From the NCBI RefSeq assembly GCF_024169245.1, contig NZ_JALJWP010000001.1:4899501-4963500 (forward strand): 64,000 nt of DNA, written 5' to 3'. How positions within the stretch are numbered: the first letter of the stretch is position 1; each line of letters starts with the position of its first letter. A model generated the notes under the pieces. The model did not search any database. It was given only the letters and a program-made list of their open reading frames with translations, and was not told the origin of the DNA. The DNA is from Pseudomonas koreensis (lineage in GTDB: Bacteria > Pseudomonadota > Gammaproteobacteria > Pseudomonadales > Pseudomonadaceae). This document shows, in pieces, positions 8,765-19,650 of the stretch. The position numbers were made by a program, and so were the translations under genes.

Positions 8765-10009
8765 TCAGTCGACCTTGGACAGACGCGTCAGCCACTCGCG
8801 GCCCTTGAGCATGCCGTGCCAGTAGAACCACGGCAGCAGCGTCGCTTTCAGCCACCACGCCGACCGCCGCGGCACGGTCGGGTCGAGCGGGAAGGTCGGC
8901 AGCAGTTTGCCGCCATAGCCGAACTCGGCAAGGATCACCTTGCCCTTCTCCACCGTCAGCGGGCACGAGCCGTAGCCGTCGTACTTCAGCGGCAGCGGCT
9001 GTTGTTTGCGCGCGGCCAGGAGGTTTTGCGCAACGACGACAATCTGCTTGCGCACCGCCGCTGCAGTTTTCGCGTTGCTGGTGCCGCATATATCGCCCAG
9101 TGCAAACACTTCGGGAAAACGCGGGTGCTGCAGGCTGTGCGGATCGACTTCGCACCAGCCGGCGGCGTCGGCCAGCGGACTTTCTGCGATGAAATCCGGC
9201 GAGACTTGCGGCGGAACGACGTGGAGCAGATCGAAGGTTTTCGCTAGGAGGCTGACGTTGCCATCGGCGTCTTTGACCTCAAACCACGCGGTTTTCGCTG
9301 GGCCGTCGACTTTGACCAGATTCGAATTGAAGGCCAGTTGCGCGTCGTACTGTTCGATGTATTTCATCAACGGTGGCACGAAGGTCGCCACGCCAAACAG
9401 CGCAGCGCCGGCCAGATTGAATTCAACGTTGATGTTGTGCAGCACGGCGGTTTTGCGCCAGTGGTCGCAGGACAGATACAGGGCTTTTTGCGGCGCGCCG
9501 GCACATTTGATCGGCATCGCCGGCTGGGTGAACAGCGCCTGGCCATCGCGCAGTTTCTGCACTTGATCCCAAGTGTACTGGGCGTGTTGATAGCTGTAGT
9601 TGGAGGTGACACCGTGCTGGCCGAGGCTTTCCCGCAAACCTTCGATTTTCTCCCAGGCCAGGCGCAGGCCGGGGCAGACGACCAGGTTCTGGTAGCTGAC
9701 AGTGCGCTGGTCGTCGAGGGTGAGTTGGCGGTTTTGTGGGTCGATGGCGCTTACACTGGCCTGAACCCACGTCGCCTGACGCGGCATGACTTTGCTCATC
9801 GGCCTGACGGTATCTTTCACGTCAAACGCGCCACCGCCAACCAGCGTCCACGCCGGTTGGTAGTAGTGCTGTGAACTCGGCTCGATCACGGTGACGTTGA
9901 GGTGCGGGTCACGCTTGAGCAGGCTGGCGACAAAACCGATGCCAGCCGTCCCGCCGCCGATGACCACGATGTCCGCACTGATGGATGAGCCCCAGTGTTG
10001 ATCGTTCAT
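8765..10009 (-). CDS. sulfide:quinone oxidoreductase-like flavoprotein
   Basis: A 414-residue FAD enzyme with the dinucleotide motif VVIGGGTAGIGF at residues 15-26. Three Cys positions match sulfide:quinone oxidoreductases: VVCPGLRL near residue 110, KCAGAPQ near 168 and GSCPL near 347. A C-terminal amphipathic segment fits membrane attachment. These enzymes oxidise sulfide to persulfide or polysulfide and pass electrons to ubiquinone. The gene precedes TauE with a 9-bp gap. Its regulator (10174) lies just upstream behind a REPIN. A generic NAD(P)/FAD oxidoreductase is the alternative, but the Cys triad and neighbours favour sulfide oxidation. Confidence 0.88.
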   Translation of the reverse strand: MNDQHWGSSISADIVVIGGGTAGIGFVASLLKRDPHLNVTVIEPSSQHYYQPAWTLVGGGAFDVKDTVRPMSKVMPRQATWVQASVSAIDPQNRQLTLDDQRTVSYQNLVVCPGLRLAWEKIEGLRESLGQHGVTSNYSYQHAQYTWDQVQKLRDGQALFTQPAMPIKCAGAPQKALYLSCDHWRKTAVLHNINVEFNLAGAALFGVATFVPPLMKYIEQYDAQLAFNSNLVKVDGPAKTAWFEVKDADGNVSLLAKTFDLLHVVPPQVSPDFIAESPLADAAGWCEVDPHSLQHPRFPEVFALGDICGTSNAKTAAAVRKQIVVVAQNLLAARKQQPLPLKYDGYGSCPLTVEKGKVILAEFGYGGKLLPTFPLDPTVPRRSAWWLKATLLPWFYWHGMLKGREWLTRLSKVD

Positions 10010-10057
10010 TGCTGGTTCCTTTTACTGCACGCAAGGATTTCTCAGCCTTCACGCACC

Positions 10058-10156
10058 CCCCCTGTAGGAGTGAGCCTGCTCGCGAAGCGGTGTACCAGCC
10101 GACATCTTCATTGACTGTTTCACCGCTATCGCGAGCAGGCTCACTCCTACAAGGGG
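10058..10156. repeat. REPIN (TGTAGGAGTGAGCCTGCTCGCGA family)
   Basis: Inverted arms CCTGTAGGAGTGAGC and GCTCACTCCTACA with a central spacer of about 50 bp. It lies between the ArsR-type regulator and the oxidoreductase gene, both on the minus strand, and could uncouple their expression. Confidence 0.9.
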
Positions 10157-10173
10157 CGTGTGAAGGCTGACAT

Positions 10174-10521
10174 TTATGGCTGTTCCCAGCTCTTGAGCAC
10201 CGCTCCGCAATAGAGCCCCGAGAGGGTTTTCATTACCTGAATCACTTCGTGACTGGCCAGGCCGTAGAAAATGTATTTGCCTTCACGGCGGGTCGCGACC
10301 AGCCCTTCGTCACGCAAGATGCCCAGTTGCTGGGACAGCGTCGGCTGGCGCACGCCGGTCATGGTTTCCAGTTCGCCGACGTTGCGTTCACCCTGGGTCA
10401 GTTGACAGAGGATCAACAGACGATCCTCATTGGCCAAGGCTTTGAGCAAGGCGCAGGCCTTGGACGCCGAGGCGCGCAGTTGGGCGACTTCACATTCGGT
10501 CAGACTGGATTGCATTTGCAC
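10174..10521 (-). CDS. BigR/SqrR-like ArsR-family repressor
   Basis: A 115-residue winged-helix regulator. The recognition-helix region is TGVRQPTLSQQLGILRDEGL (residues 55-74), with the wing RREGKYIFYGL after it. It lacks the metal-binding ELCVCDL motif of ArsR/SmtB but has Cys at 39 and 105. These correspond to the pair that forms a di- or tetrasulfide link in BigR and SqrR, so it should sense reactive sulfur rather than metals. It is divergent from a persulfide dioxygenase-like gene with a palindromic site between them, and it lies upstream of SQR and TauE. Repression relieved by sulfide is the expected mode, inferred from the family. Confidence 0.87.
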   Translation of the reverse strand: MQMQSSLTECEVAQLRASASKACALLKALANEDRLLILCQLTQGERNVGELETMTGVRQPTLSQQLGILRDEGLVATRREGKYIFYGLASHEVIQVMKTLSGLYCGAVLKSWEQP

Positions 10522-10552
10522 GAGGCCTTGAAGGTCACTTAAGCTGCGAACA

Positions 10553-10568
10553 TTATGTTTTTACATAA
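10553..10568. promoter_or_regulatory. palindromic operator, probably for the BigR-like repressor
   Basis: TTATGT-TTTT-ACATAA is a perfect 6+4+6 inverted repeat in the 86-bp gap between the divergent regulator and hydrolase genes. AT-rich palindromes are the known targets of BigR-type repressors. Its position, 40 bp before the hydrolase start and 32 bp before the regulator start, suits repression of both. Confidence 0.65.
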
Positions 10569-10607
10569 AGTGTTGCAACTCTGAATTCCCCAGCACAGGT
10601 TTTAGCC

Positions 10608-11471
10608 ATGCCCGCCCTGATTGAAGCGTTCCTCGACCCCGCCTCCTCGACCTACAGCTACGTGGTCTATGAAGCCGACGGCGGCGAGTGCGCGATCGTC
10701 GACCCGGTGCTCGATTATGATGGCGCCGCCGGGCGCACCGGCACCGTGCAGGCGGACAAGATCATCGCCTTCGTCCGTGCGCATCGCTTGCAAGTGCAAT
10801 GGCTGCTGGAAACCCACGCCCACGCCGATCACCTCTCCGCAGCGCCATATCTGCGCCGTGAACTGGGCGGCAAGATCGCCATCGGCGAATCAATCAGCAA
10901 AGTGCAGAACGTGTTCAAGGCCCTGTTCAATCTGGAGCCGGAATTTCGCGTCGACGGCTCGCAGTTCGATCACCTGTTCGCGCCGAACGAGTCATTCATG
11001 ATCGGCAATCTCAAAGCCACCGCCCTGCACGTTCCCGGCCATACGCCGGCGGACATGGCCTACCTGGTCGACGGCGAACAGATCCTGGTCGGCGACACGC
11101 TGTTCATGCCGGATGTAGGCACGGCGCGCTGCGATTTCCCGGGGGGCAATGCACAGCAACTGTTCAGATCGATCCAGAAGCTGCTGGCCTTCCCGGCCAG
11201 TGTGAAGCTTTACGTCTGCCACGATTACCCGCCCGAAGGGCGTGCCCCACAGTGCCAGACCACTGTCGGCGAACAGCGCAAAAGCAATATTCATGTGCAT
11301 GACGGGATTGATGAGGCCGCGTTCGTCGACATGCGTACTCAGCGTGACGCAGGATTGGGCATGCCGACGTTGTTGCTGCCGGCGATTCAGGTGAACGTGC
11401 GGGCGGGGAATATGCCGTCGGCGGAAGACAATGGTGTGGTTTATCTGAAGATTCCGCTGGATTCCCTATAG
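10608..11471 (+). CDS. persulfide dioxygenase-type metallo-beta-lactamase-fold hydrolase (Blh/ETHE1-like)
   Basis: A 287-residue enzyme with the metal motif THAHADH at residues 69-75, a second His in HVPGHTPADM, and an Asp in VGDTLFMPDVGTARCDFPGG. The iron site and the length match bacterial ETHE1-like persulfide dioxygenases such as the Blh protein of BigR operons. It would oxidise glutathione persulfide to sulfite in the cytoplasm, complementing SQR and TauE on the other side. It is divergent from the BigR-like gene and controlled through the palindrome at 10553-10568. A glyoxalase II function is less likely, given the context. Confidence 0.9.
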   Translation: MPALIEAFLDPASSTYSYVVYEADGGECAIVDPVLDYDGAAGRTGTVQADKIIAFVRAHRLQVQWLLETHAHADHLSAAPYLRRELGGKIAIGESISKVQNVFKALFNLEPEFRVDGSQFDHLFAPNESFMIGNLKATALHVPGHTPADMAYLVDGEQILVGDTLFMPDVGTARCDFPGGNAQQLFRSIQKLLAFPASVKLYVCHDYPPEGRAPQCQTTVGEQRKSNIHVHDGIDEAAFVDMRTQRDAGLGMPTLLLPAIQVNVRAGNMPSAEDNGVVYLKIPLDSL

Positions 11472-11595
11472 GAAAAATCGCTAGATCCGTCACCAGATTA
11501 TTTTTCCTACGAACGCTGGCGACAATGATGAACTGGTGAAAATCCTCGCAGCGATCAGACTCCATCAGGCAAACATTCAATGGAGTTTTCGCAAT

Positions 11596-12453
11596 ATGGA
11601 TATTCGTCGTAATCACCGTGACCTGACCACGCAACAAAAATCGGCATTCATCGATGCCATCCTGCTACTCAAAAACAATGTCGATAGCGTACTCCGGCCC
11701 GGAGAGCAAAGCCGCTACGATGACTTTGTCCAGATTCACAAGAATTCGATGGGACGAGGCAACCCGCTGACGCCTAACCCGCATCGCAGTCCCTTGTTCT
11801 ATCCATGGCACCGAATCCTGATCCGCCAATTTGAACTTGCCCTGCAATCCGCTGCCAACAACGCGACCATCACGCTCCCCTACTGGAACTGGCAACTGAC
11901 CGGCGCCGACAATCCGTTCACCTCGGACTTTATGGGCTCGAACGGAGATAACCTGCAAGACCAACGCGTCACCAGTGGCCCGTTCTCCAGGGAGCACTCG
12001 CAATTCGAAGTCCGGGTATGGGATGAGGGCATTGGAAACGCGGGCGTTCGGCGAAATTTCGCGGCGCAAGGCACGTTGCCCACAGCCGAGACCGTCATAT
12101 CCGCATTGAACAGAACGCCTTACTGGCTGGCCGAAAGTGGCTGGGAGAATGTTTCGGAAGTCGAATTGCACAATCCGGTACACGCATGGATCGGAGGGAA
12201 CATGGCGGAAGCAGCCTCACCCAATGATCCGATATTTTTCCTGCATCACTGCTATCTCGATCTGCTATGGGAGCGCTGGAAGCACCAACACGCCGGTACC
12301 CCGGGTTTCACCGATGTGGCCGGCTCGCCGGATGCAACCGAAACCGTTCTGGTTTTTCATCCCGACAGTGAACCGGCACCCTGGCCGCAAACCTATACCG
12401 TGCAACAAACGCTTTACACTGGTGAACTGGATTACCGCTACGACAACATCTGA
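11596..12453 (+). CDS. tyrosinase-family copper oxidase
   Basis: A 285-residue protein with the type-3 copper signature. CuA ligands are H48, H63 and H72 (IHKNSM and NPHRSPLFYPWHR). CuB has H192 and H196 (ELHNPVHAWIGG) plus H217/H218 in NDPIFFLHHCYLDLLWERW. It should oxidise phenols to quinones with O2. There is no signal peptide and no caddie/activator gene next to it. The start is the ATG at 11596, with AATGGAG 10 bp upstream; an in-frame GTG at 11536 would add 20 residues that lack family likeness. Neighbours on both sides belong to other pathways, so it is probably a single-gene unit. Substrate is unknown. Confidence 0.9.
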   Translation: MDIRRNHRDLTTQQKSAFIDAILLLKNNVDSVLRPGEQSRYDDFVQIHKNSMGRGNPLTPNPHRSPLFYPWHRILIRQFELALQSAANNATITLPYWNWQLTGADNPFTSDFMGSNGDNLQDQRVTSGPFSREHSQFEVRVWDEGIGNAGVRRNFAAQGTLPTAETVISALNRTPYWLAESGWENVSEVELHNPVHAWIGGNMAEAASPNDPIFFLHHCYLDLLWERWKHQHAGTPGFTDVAGSPDATETVLVFHPDSEPAPWPQTYTVQQTLYTGELDYRYDNI

Positions 12454-12456
12454 CGC

Positions 12457-12945
12457 TTAGCTACTCAGAGTCAGTCCATTCGCAGGCAACGGCAACGCGG
12501 TCTTGTAGCGCACCTGCTTGAGCGCAAAGCTTGAGCGAATGTTCGCCACTCCCGGCACTTTGGTCAGAAAATCCATCATGAAGCGTTCCAGCGACTGGAT
12601 GCTCGGCACCAGCACCCGGATCAGGTAGTCCGGGTCACCGGCCATCAAATAGCATTCCATCACCTCGGGGCGATCGGAGATCGCTTCCTCGAAATGCTGC
12701 AGCGCTTCCTCCACCTGCTTCTCCAGGCTCACGTGAATGAACACGTTCACGTGCAGCCCCAGCAGGTCGGCATCCAACAGCGTGACCTGCTCGCGAATCA
12801 GGCCCAGTTCTTCCATCGCCTTGACCCGGTTAAAGCATGGCGTTGGCGACAGATTTACCGAGCGGGCAAGGTCGGCGTTGGTGATGCGGGCGTTCTCCTG
12901 AAGGCTGTTGAGAATGCCGATGTCGGTACGGTCCAGTTTGCGCAT
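12457..12945 (-). CDS. bkdR: Lrp/AsnC-family activator BkdR
   Basis: A 162-residue protein with the Lrp layout: an N-terminal HTH ([24 protein letters not shown], then [18 protein letters not shown]) and a C-terminal RAM ligand-binding domain with the [11 protein letters not shown] motif. In P. putida BkdR activates the adjacent operon in response to branched-chain amino acids and represses its own gene. The same divergent arrangement is seen here, with a 185-bp control region. The stop codon is within 4 bp of the end of the convergent tyrosinase gene. Confidence 0.95.
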   Translation of the reverse strand: MRKLDRTDIGILNSLQENARITNADLARSVNLSPTPCFNRVKAMEELGLIREQVTLLDADLLGLHVNVFIHVSLEKQVEEALQHFEEAISDRPEVMECYLMAGDPDYLIRVLVPSIQSLERFMMDFLTKVPGVANIRSSFALKQVRYKTALPLPANGLTLSS

Positions 12946-14366
<1,421 letters not shown>

Positions 14367-14367
14367 C

Positions 14368-15426
14368 ATGAACGATCACAACAACAATATTCAGTTGGAA
14401 ACCGCCATGACCACGACCACCATGACCATGATCCAGGCCCTGCGCTCGGCCATGGATGTGATGCTTGAGCGCGATGACAACGTCGTCGTCTTCGGTCAGG
14501 ACGTCGGCTACTTCGGCGGCGTGTTCCGTTGCACCGAAGGCCTGCAGACCAAATACGGCACTTCGCGCGTGTTCGATGCGCCGATCTCGGAAAGCGGCAT
14601 CGTCGGCGTGGCCGTCGGCATGGGCGCCTACGGCCTGCGCCCGGTCGCCGAGATTCAGTTCGCCGACTACGTCTACCCGGCTTCCGACCAGATCATTTCC
14701 GAAGCGGCGCGCCTGCGTTATCGCTCGGCCGGCGAGTTCACCGCACCGATGACCCTGCGCATGCCTTGCGGCGGCGGCATCTACGGCGGCCAGACCCACA
14801 GCCAGAGCATCGAGGCGATGTTCACTCAGGTCTGCGGCCTGCGCACGGTCATGCCATCCAATCCGTACGACGCCAAAGGCCTGTTGATCGCCTCCATCGA
14901 AAACGATGACCCGGTGATCTTCCTTGAGCCAAAACGCCTGTACAACGGCCCGTTCGACGGCCACCACGACCGCCCGGTAACGCCGTGGTCGAAACACCCG
15001 CAAGCCCAGGTGCCAGACGGTTACTACACCGTGCCGCTGGACGTTGCCGCGATCACTCGTCCGGGCAAGGATGTGACGGTGCTGACCTATGGCACCACCG
15101 TTTATGTCTCGCAAGTCGCGGCCGAAGAATCCGGCGTCGATGCCGAGGTCATCGACCTGCGCAGCCTGTGGCCGCTGGATCTGGAAACCATCGTCAAGTC
15201 GGTGAAGAAAACCGGTCGCTGCGTGGTGGTTCACGAAGCCACGCGCACCTGCGGTTTCGGCGCCGAGCTGGTGTCGCTGGTGCAAGAGCATTGCTTCCAT
15301 CACCTGGAAGCGCCGATCGAACGCGTCACTGGTTGGGACACGCCCTACCCGCACGCGCAAGAGTGGGCGTATTTCCCAGGGCCGTCCCGCGTGGGCGCGG
15401 CGTTGAAACGGGTCATGGAGGTCTGA
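14368..15426 (+). CDS. bkdA2: branched-chain 2-oxo acid dehydrogenase E1 beta subunit
   Basis: A 352-residue transketolase-type beta chain that completes the E1 heterotetramer with BkdA1. Visible are the VVVFGQDVGYFGGVFRCTEGL opening with the ThDP-contacting acidic segment, the central MPCGGGIYGGQTHSQS loop, and a C-terminal domain with TYGTTVYV and TRTCGFGAELVSL. It begins one base after the bkdA1 stop. An in-frame ATG at 14407 (MTTTT) is a possible alternative start, but the longer N-terminus matches the P. putida protein. Confidence 0.97.
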   Translation: MNDHNNNIQLETAMTTTTMTMIQALRSAMDVMLERDDNVVVFGQDVGYFGGVFRCTEGLQTKYGTSRVFDAPISESGIVGVAVGMGAYGLRPVAEIQFADYVYPASDQIISEAARLRYRSAGEFTAPMTLRMPCGGGIYGGQTHSQSIEAMFTQVCGLRTVMPSNPYDAKGLLIASIENDDPVIFLEPKRLYNGPFDGHHDRPVTPWSKHPQAQVPDGYYTVPLDVAAITRPGKDVTVLTYGTTVYVSQVAAEESGVDAEVIDLRSLWPLDLETIVKSVKKTGRCVVVHEATRTCGFGAELVSLVQEHCFHHLEAPIERVTGWDTPYPHAQEWAYFPGPSRVGAALKRVMEV

Positions 15427-16695
15427 ATGGGCACGCACGTTATCAAGATGCCGGACATCGGCGAAGGCATCGCAGAAGTAGAACTGTCGCAATGGCACGT
15501 CAAGGTCGGCGACCTGGTGGTTGAAGATCAGGTGCTGGCGGACGTGATGACCGACAAGGCGATGGTCGATATTCCTTCGCCGGTGCATGGGAAAGTGATT
15601 GCGCTCGGTGGTCAGCCGGGCGAAGTGATGGCGGTTGGCAGTGTGCTGATCAGCATCGAAGTCGAAGGTGCTGGCAACCTTAAAGAGTCCGCCGTGCCAG
15701 TTGTCACCAAAGAGCCTGTTGCGCCGAAAGTTGAAGCCGTTGTTGAGAGCACACCTGCTGCAGCCGCGCCGCGCCCCGCTCCTGCTTGCCAAGGCCCGAT
15801 GGTTGCTCGCGAAGCAGACGAACGCCCCCTCGCCTCGCCGGCCGTGCGCAAACACGCGCTGGATCTGGGTATTCAATTGCGTCTGGTGCGCGGCACAGGA
15901 CCGGCCGGTCGTGTGCTGCACGAAGACCTTGAAGCTTATCTGGCGCATGGTCAGTCGAACGCTTCGGCACCCGTTGCCGCCGCGTACGCTCAACGTAATG
16001 ACGAAGAACAGATTCAAGTCATAGGCATGCGCCGCAAGATTGCTCAGCGCATGCAGGACGCCACGCAACGTGCCGCGCATTTCAGCTACGTCGAGGAAAT
16101 CGACGTTACTGCGATCGAAGAACTGCGTACGCATCTGAATGAAAAGCACGGCGCCAGCCGTGGCAAGTTGACCTTGCTGCCGTTCCTCGTCCGCGCGCTG
16201 GTCGTCGCTCTGCGCGACTTCCCGCAGATGAACGCCCGTTATGACGACGAAGCCCAGGTCATCACTCGCCTCGGCGCGGTGCATGTCGGTGTCGCCACGC
16301 AAAGCGATGTCGGCCTGATGGTGCCCGTAGTGCGTCACGCCGAAGCACGTAGTTTGTGGGACAGCGCCGCAGAAATTTCGCGCCTGGCCAACGCCGCGCG
16401 CAACGGCAAGGCCAGTCGCGATGAGCTGTCCGGCTCGACCATCACCCTGACCAGCCTCGGCGCATTGGGCGGCATCGTCAGCACGCCGGTGCTGAATTTG
16501 CCGGAAGTGGCCATTGTCGGCGTGAACAAAATCGTCGAGCGGCCGATGGTGGTCAAAGGCCAAGTGGTGATCCGCAAGATGATGAACCTCTCCAGCTCGT
16601 TCGATCATCGCGTGATCGATGGCATGGACGCGGCACTCTTCATCCAGGCCATCCGTGGCTTGCTCGAACAACCTGCCACTCTGTTTGTGGAGTAA
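15427..16695 (+). CDS. bkdB: branched-chain 2-oxo acid dehydrogenase E2 (dihydrolipoyl acyltransferase)
   Basis: A 422-residue E2 core. The lipoyl domain spans residues 1-80 with lipoylated K44 in [13 protein letters not shown]. An Ala/Pro/Val-rich linker follows, then a peripheral-subunit-binding domain near 136-172 ([28 protein letters not shown]). The C-terminal acyltransferase domain ends with SFDHRVIDG, where H394 and D398 are catalytic. It transfers the branched acyl group to CoA. The gene starts immediately after the bkdA2 stop codon. Confidence 0.97.
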   Translation: MGTHVIKMPDIGEGIAEVELSQWHVKVGDLVVEDQVLADVMTDKAMVDIPSPVHGKVIALGGQPGEVMAVGSVLISIEVEGAGNLKESAVPVVTKEPVAPKVEAVVESTPAAAAPRPAPACQGPMVAREADERPLASPAVRKHALDLGIQLRLVRGTGPAGRVLHEDLEAYLAHGQSNASAPVAAAYAQRNDEEQIQVIGMRRKIAQRMQDATQRAAHFSYVEEIDVTAIEELRTHLNEKHGASRGKLTLLPFLVRALVVALRDFPQMNARYDDEAQVITRLGAVHVGVATQSDVGLMVPVVRHAEARSLWDSAAEISRLANAARNGKASRDELSGSTITLTSLGALGGIVSTPVLNLPEVAIVGVNKIVERPMVVKGQVVIRKMMNLSSSFDHRVIDGMDAALFIQAIRGLLEQPATLFVE

Positions 16696-16699
16696 TGGA

Positions 16700-18073
16700 A
16701 TGCAAGCTTTGAACACTACGCTGCTGATTATCGGCGGCGGCCCTGGTGGTTACGTCACGGCGATCCGCGCCGGGCAACTGGGCATTCCGACCATTCTGGT
16801 GGAGGGCCAATCGTTGGGCGGGACCTGCCTGAACATTGGCTGCATTCCGTCGAAGGCGCTGATTCATGTGGCGGAGCAGTTTCACCAGACGCAGCATCAC
16901 AGCCAGCATTCAGCGTTGGGCATCAATGTTTCCGCGCCGACCCTCGACATCAGCAGAAGCGTCGAGTGGAAGGACGGTATCGTTGATCGCCTGACTACTG
17001 GCGTCGCTGCGTTGCTGAAGAAGAACAAGGTTCAGGTCATCAACGGCTGGGCGAAAATCATCGACGGCAAAACCGTGGAAGTCGGCGATACGCGCATCCA
17101 GTGTGAGCATCTGGTGCTGGCCACCGGTTCGACCAGCGTCAACCTGCCGATCCTGCCGATTGGCGGGCCGATCATCTCCTCCACCGAAGCGCTGGCGCCG
17201 ACATCCGTGCCGAAACGCCTGATCGTGGTCGGCGGCGGTTACATCGGTCTGGAGCTGGGCATCGCTTATCGCAAGCTCGGCGCCGAGGTCAGCGTAGTCG
17301 AAGCACAGGACCGCATCCTGCCGGCCTATGACGCGGAACTTACGCAACCGGTGCACGACGCCTTGAAGCAGCTCGGCGTGAAGTTGTACCTCAAGCACAG
17401 CGTGCTGGGTTTCGACGGTAGGTTGCAGGTGCGTGATCCTGAAGGCGAAACCTTGAATCTGGAAACCGATCAGGTGCTGGTCGCGGTCGGTCGCAAACCC
17501 AACACCCAAGGCTTCAATCTCGAAGCGCTGAATCTGGACATGAACGGTTCGGCGATCAAGATCGACAGCCGCTGCCAGACCAGCATGCGCAACGTCTACG
17601 CGATCGGCGACCTGAGTGGCGAACCGATGCTCGCCCATCGCGCCATGGCCCAGGGCGAGATGGTTGCCGAGCTGATCAGTGGCAAGAGCCGAGAATTCAA
17701 CCCGACCGCCATCGCCGCCGTGTGCTTTACCGACCCGGAACTGGTGGTGGTCGGCAAGACCCCCGACGAGGCCACGGCGGCCGGGCTGGACTGCATTGTT
17801 TCCAGCTTCCCGTTCGCTGCCAATGGCCGGGCGATGACCCTGGAATCGAAAAGCGGCTTCGTGCGCGTGGTTGCGCGTCGTGACAATCATGTGATTGTCG
17901 GCTGGCAAGCGGTGGGCGTTGGCGTGTCGGAATTGTCGACGGCATTTGCGCAAAGCGTGGAAATGGGCGCGCGGCTGGAAGACATCGGCGGCACCATCCA
18001 TGCGCACCCGACCTTGGGCGAAGCGGTGCAGGAAGCGGCGTTGCGTGCCCTTGGGCATGCGCTGCACCTTTGA
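16700..18073 (+). CDS. lpdV: lipoamide dehydrogenase E3 of the branched-chain complex (LPD-Val)
   Basis: A 457-residue FAD disulfide oxidoreductase. FAD motif IIGGGPGG at residues 10-17, redox pair C43/C48 in [14 protein letters not shown], a central NAD motif [12 protein letters not shown], and the catalytic dyad H436/E441 in HPTLGE at the dimer interface. It reoxidises the BkdB lipoyl group with NAD. The start is the ATG at 16700, four bases after the bkdB stop; upstream frame extension overlaps bkdB. This is the last gene of the operon. A palindromic repeat follows directly. Confidence 0.97.
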   Translation: MQALNTTLLIIGGGPGGYVTAIRAGQLGIPTILVEGQSLGGTCLNIGCIPSKALIHVAEQFHQTQHHSQHSALGINVSAPTLDISRSVEWKDGIVDRLTTGVAALLKKNKVQVINGWAKIIDGKTVEVGDTRIQCEHLVLATGSTSVNLPILPIGGPIISSTEALAPTSVPKRLIVVGGGYIGLELGIAYRKLGAEVSVVEAQDRILPAYDAELTQPVHDALKQLGVKLYLKHSVLGFDGRLQVRDPEGETLNLETDQVLVAVGRKPNTQGFNLEALNLDMNGSAIKIDSRCQTSMRNVYAIGDLSGEPMLAHRAMAQGEMVAELISGKSREFNPTAIAAVCFTDPELVVVGKTPDEATAAGLDCIVSSFPFAANGRAMTLESKSGFVRVVARRDNHVIVGWQAVGVGVSELSTAFAQSVEMGARLEDIGGTIHAHPTLGEAVQEAALRALGHALHL

Positions 18074-18080
18074 AAATTGA

Positions 18081-18187
18081 TCGTTCCCACGCTCCGCGTG
18101 GGAATGCAGCCGGGGACGCTCTGCGTCCCAAAAGCCGAACGCGGAGCGTCCGATGAGGCATTCCCACGCAGAGCGTAGGAACGATCG
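18081..18187. repeat. large palindromic repeat (CGTTCCCACGCTCCGCGTGGGAA family)
   Basis: The unit starts with a hairpin (TTCCCACGC TCC GCGTGGGAA), has a GGGACGCTCTGCGTCCC hairpin, then closes with the inverse CATTCCCACGCAGAGCGTAGGAACG. This element type is common between Pseudomonas genes. It separates lpdV from ilvE. Confidence 0.85.
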
Positions 18188-18194
18188 ATGCGCT

Positions 18195-18222
18195 CCCCTG
18201 TGGGAGCGAGCCTGCTCGCGAA
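18195..18222. repeat. single REP half (GTGGGAGCGAGCCTGCTCGCGAA)
   Basis: A lone arm of the REPIN family, with no inverse partner nearby. It adjoins the larger palindromic repeat. Confidence 0.75.
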
Positions 18223-18367
18223 TTCCTGAGGGCAACACGATTTATCTGTGTGCCATCCGATAGTCCGGGCTGCGAAACCGCTCAAGAATGAAGTATTGTT
18301 GTGCCCATCCAAAAAAACGTCAGAAGCCTTGAACCGTTTCGGCGGTTGTTCAGTGATAGAGGGTGTC

Positions 18368-19387
18368 ATGGGTAACGAAAGCATCAATTGGGACAAGCTG
18401 GGTTTTGACTACATCAAGACCGACAAACGCTATCTGTCGTACTTTCGCGATGGCGAGTGGGACAAAGGCACCCTGACCGAAGATAACGTCCTGCACATCA
18501 GCGAAGGCTCCACGGCCCTTCACTATGGCCAGCAGTGCTTCGAAGGCATGAAGGCCTATCGCTGCAAGGACGGTTCGATCAACCTGTTCCGTCCGGACCA
18601 GAACGCCCTGCGCATGCAACGCAGCTGCGCGCGTCTGCTGATGCCGACGGTCGACACCGAGCAGTTCATCGAAGCCTGCAAAGCCGTGGTTCGCGCCAAC
18701 GAGCGTTTCATCCCGCCGTACGGCACCGGCGGCGCGCTGTACCTGCGCCCGTTCGTGATCGGCGTGGGTGACAACATCGGCGTACGCACCGCGCCCGAGT
18801 TCATTTTCTCGATTTTCTGCATCCCGGTCGGCGCCTACTTCAAGGGCGGCCTGACCCCGCACAACTTCCAGATCTCCAGCTACGACCGCGCAGCCCCACA
18901 AGGCACCGGCGCGGCCAAGGTCGGTGGCAACTACGCCGCCAGCCTGATGCCGGGCTCGAAAGCCAAGAAAGCCAACTTCGCCGATGCGATCTACCTCGAT
19001 CCAATGACCCACACCAAGATCGAGGAAGTCGGTTCGGCCAACTTCTTCGGGATCACCCACGACAACAAGTTCGTCACCCCGAACTCGCCATCGGTTCTGC
19101 CAGGCATCACCCGCCTGTCGCTGATCGAACTGGCCAAATCGCGTCTGGGCCTGGAAGTGGTTGAAGGCGATGTGCTGATCGACAAACTGGCGGACTTCAA
19201 GGAAGCCGGTGCCTGCGGTACCGCTGCCGTGATCACCCCGATTGGCGGCATCAGCTACAACGATCACCTGCATGTGTTCCACAGCGAAACCGAGGTGGGC
19301 CCGGTGACTCAGAAGCTCTACAAGGAGCTGACTGGCGTGCAGACCGGCGACATCGAAGCGCCGGCGGGCTGGATCGTCAAGGTTTGA
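18368..19387 (+). CDS. ilvE: branched-chain amino acid aminotransferase
   Basis: A 339-residue PLP-dependent fold-type IV aminotransferase of the longer BCAT-II type. It moves the amino group between Val/Leu/Ile and 2-oxoglutarate. PLP lysine is K184 in AAKVGGNYAAS. Also seen are HYGQQCFEGMKAYR, RPFVIGVG and the EVGSANFFG segment. The start is the ATG at 18368 with AGAGGG upstream; the frame runs open further upstream but reads through non-coding DNA. A small hairpin (18331-18347) sits before the ribosome site. It follows the bkd operon and feeds it with 2-oxo acids. It has its own terminator. Confidence 0.95.
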   Translation: MGNESINWDKLGFDYIKTDKRYLSYFRDGEWDKGTLTEDNVLHISEGSTALHYGQQCFEGMKAYRCKDGSINLFRPDQNALRMQRSCARLLMPTVDTEQFIEACKAVVRANERFIPPYGTGGALYLRPFVIGVGDNIGVRTAPEFIFSIFCIPVGAYFKGGLTPHNFQISSYDRAAPQGTGAAKVGGNYAASLMPGSKAKKANFADAIYLDPMTHTKIEEVGSANFFGITHDNKFVTPNSPSVLPGITRLSLIELAKSRLGLEVVEGDVLIDKLADFKEAGACGTAAVITPIGGISYNDHLHVFHSETEVGPVTQKLYKELTGVQTGDIEAPAGWIVKV

Positions 19388-19407
19388 TCTGACGACTGCG
19401 GATGCTC

Positions 19408-19445
19408 AAAAGCCCTCCACCGAGTGATTGGTGGGGGGCTTTTTT
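19408..19445 (+). terminator. rho-independent terminator of ilvE
   Basis: AAAAGCCCTCCACC and GGTGGGGGGCTTTTTT form a stem with an 8-base loop followed by a T run, 21 bp after the ilvE stop. Confidence 0.9.
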
Positions 19446-19489
19446 GATGGTGGTTGTTGGTTCTTTTTGTGTAAGGCTGGAGATCTTTT

Positions 19490-19650
19490 CCCCCTCACCC
19501 CAGCCCTCTCCCCCAAGGGGGCGAGGGGGAAAGGGAGCCGATTTTTGTGCTCTTCAAAACCCGAGTTCGACGCGAACTTTCAGGTCGGTGTAGTACGGGA
19601 GAAAACTTGGGTCGGCTCCCTCTCCCTCCGGGAGAGGGCTGGGGTGAGGG
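19490..19650. repeat. inverted pair of CCCTCACCC..CCCTCTCCC repeats
   Basis: One arm reads CCCCTCACCCCAGCCCTCTC, the inverse CTCCCTCCGGGAGAGGG..TGGGGTGAGGG lies at 19617-19650. A related pair lies at 56231-56406. The inner arm runs into the end of the gene at 19580, whose last residues it encodes. Confidence 0.8.
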
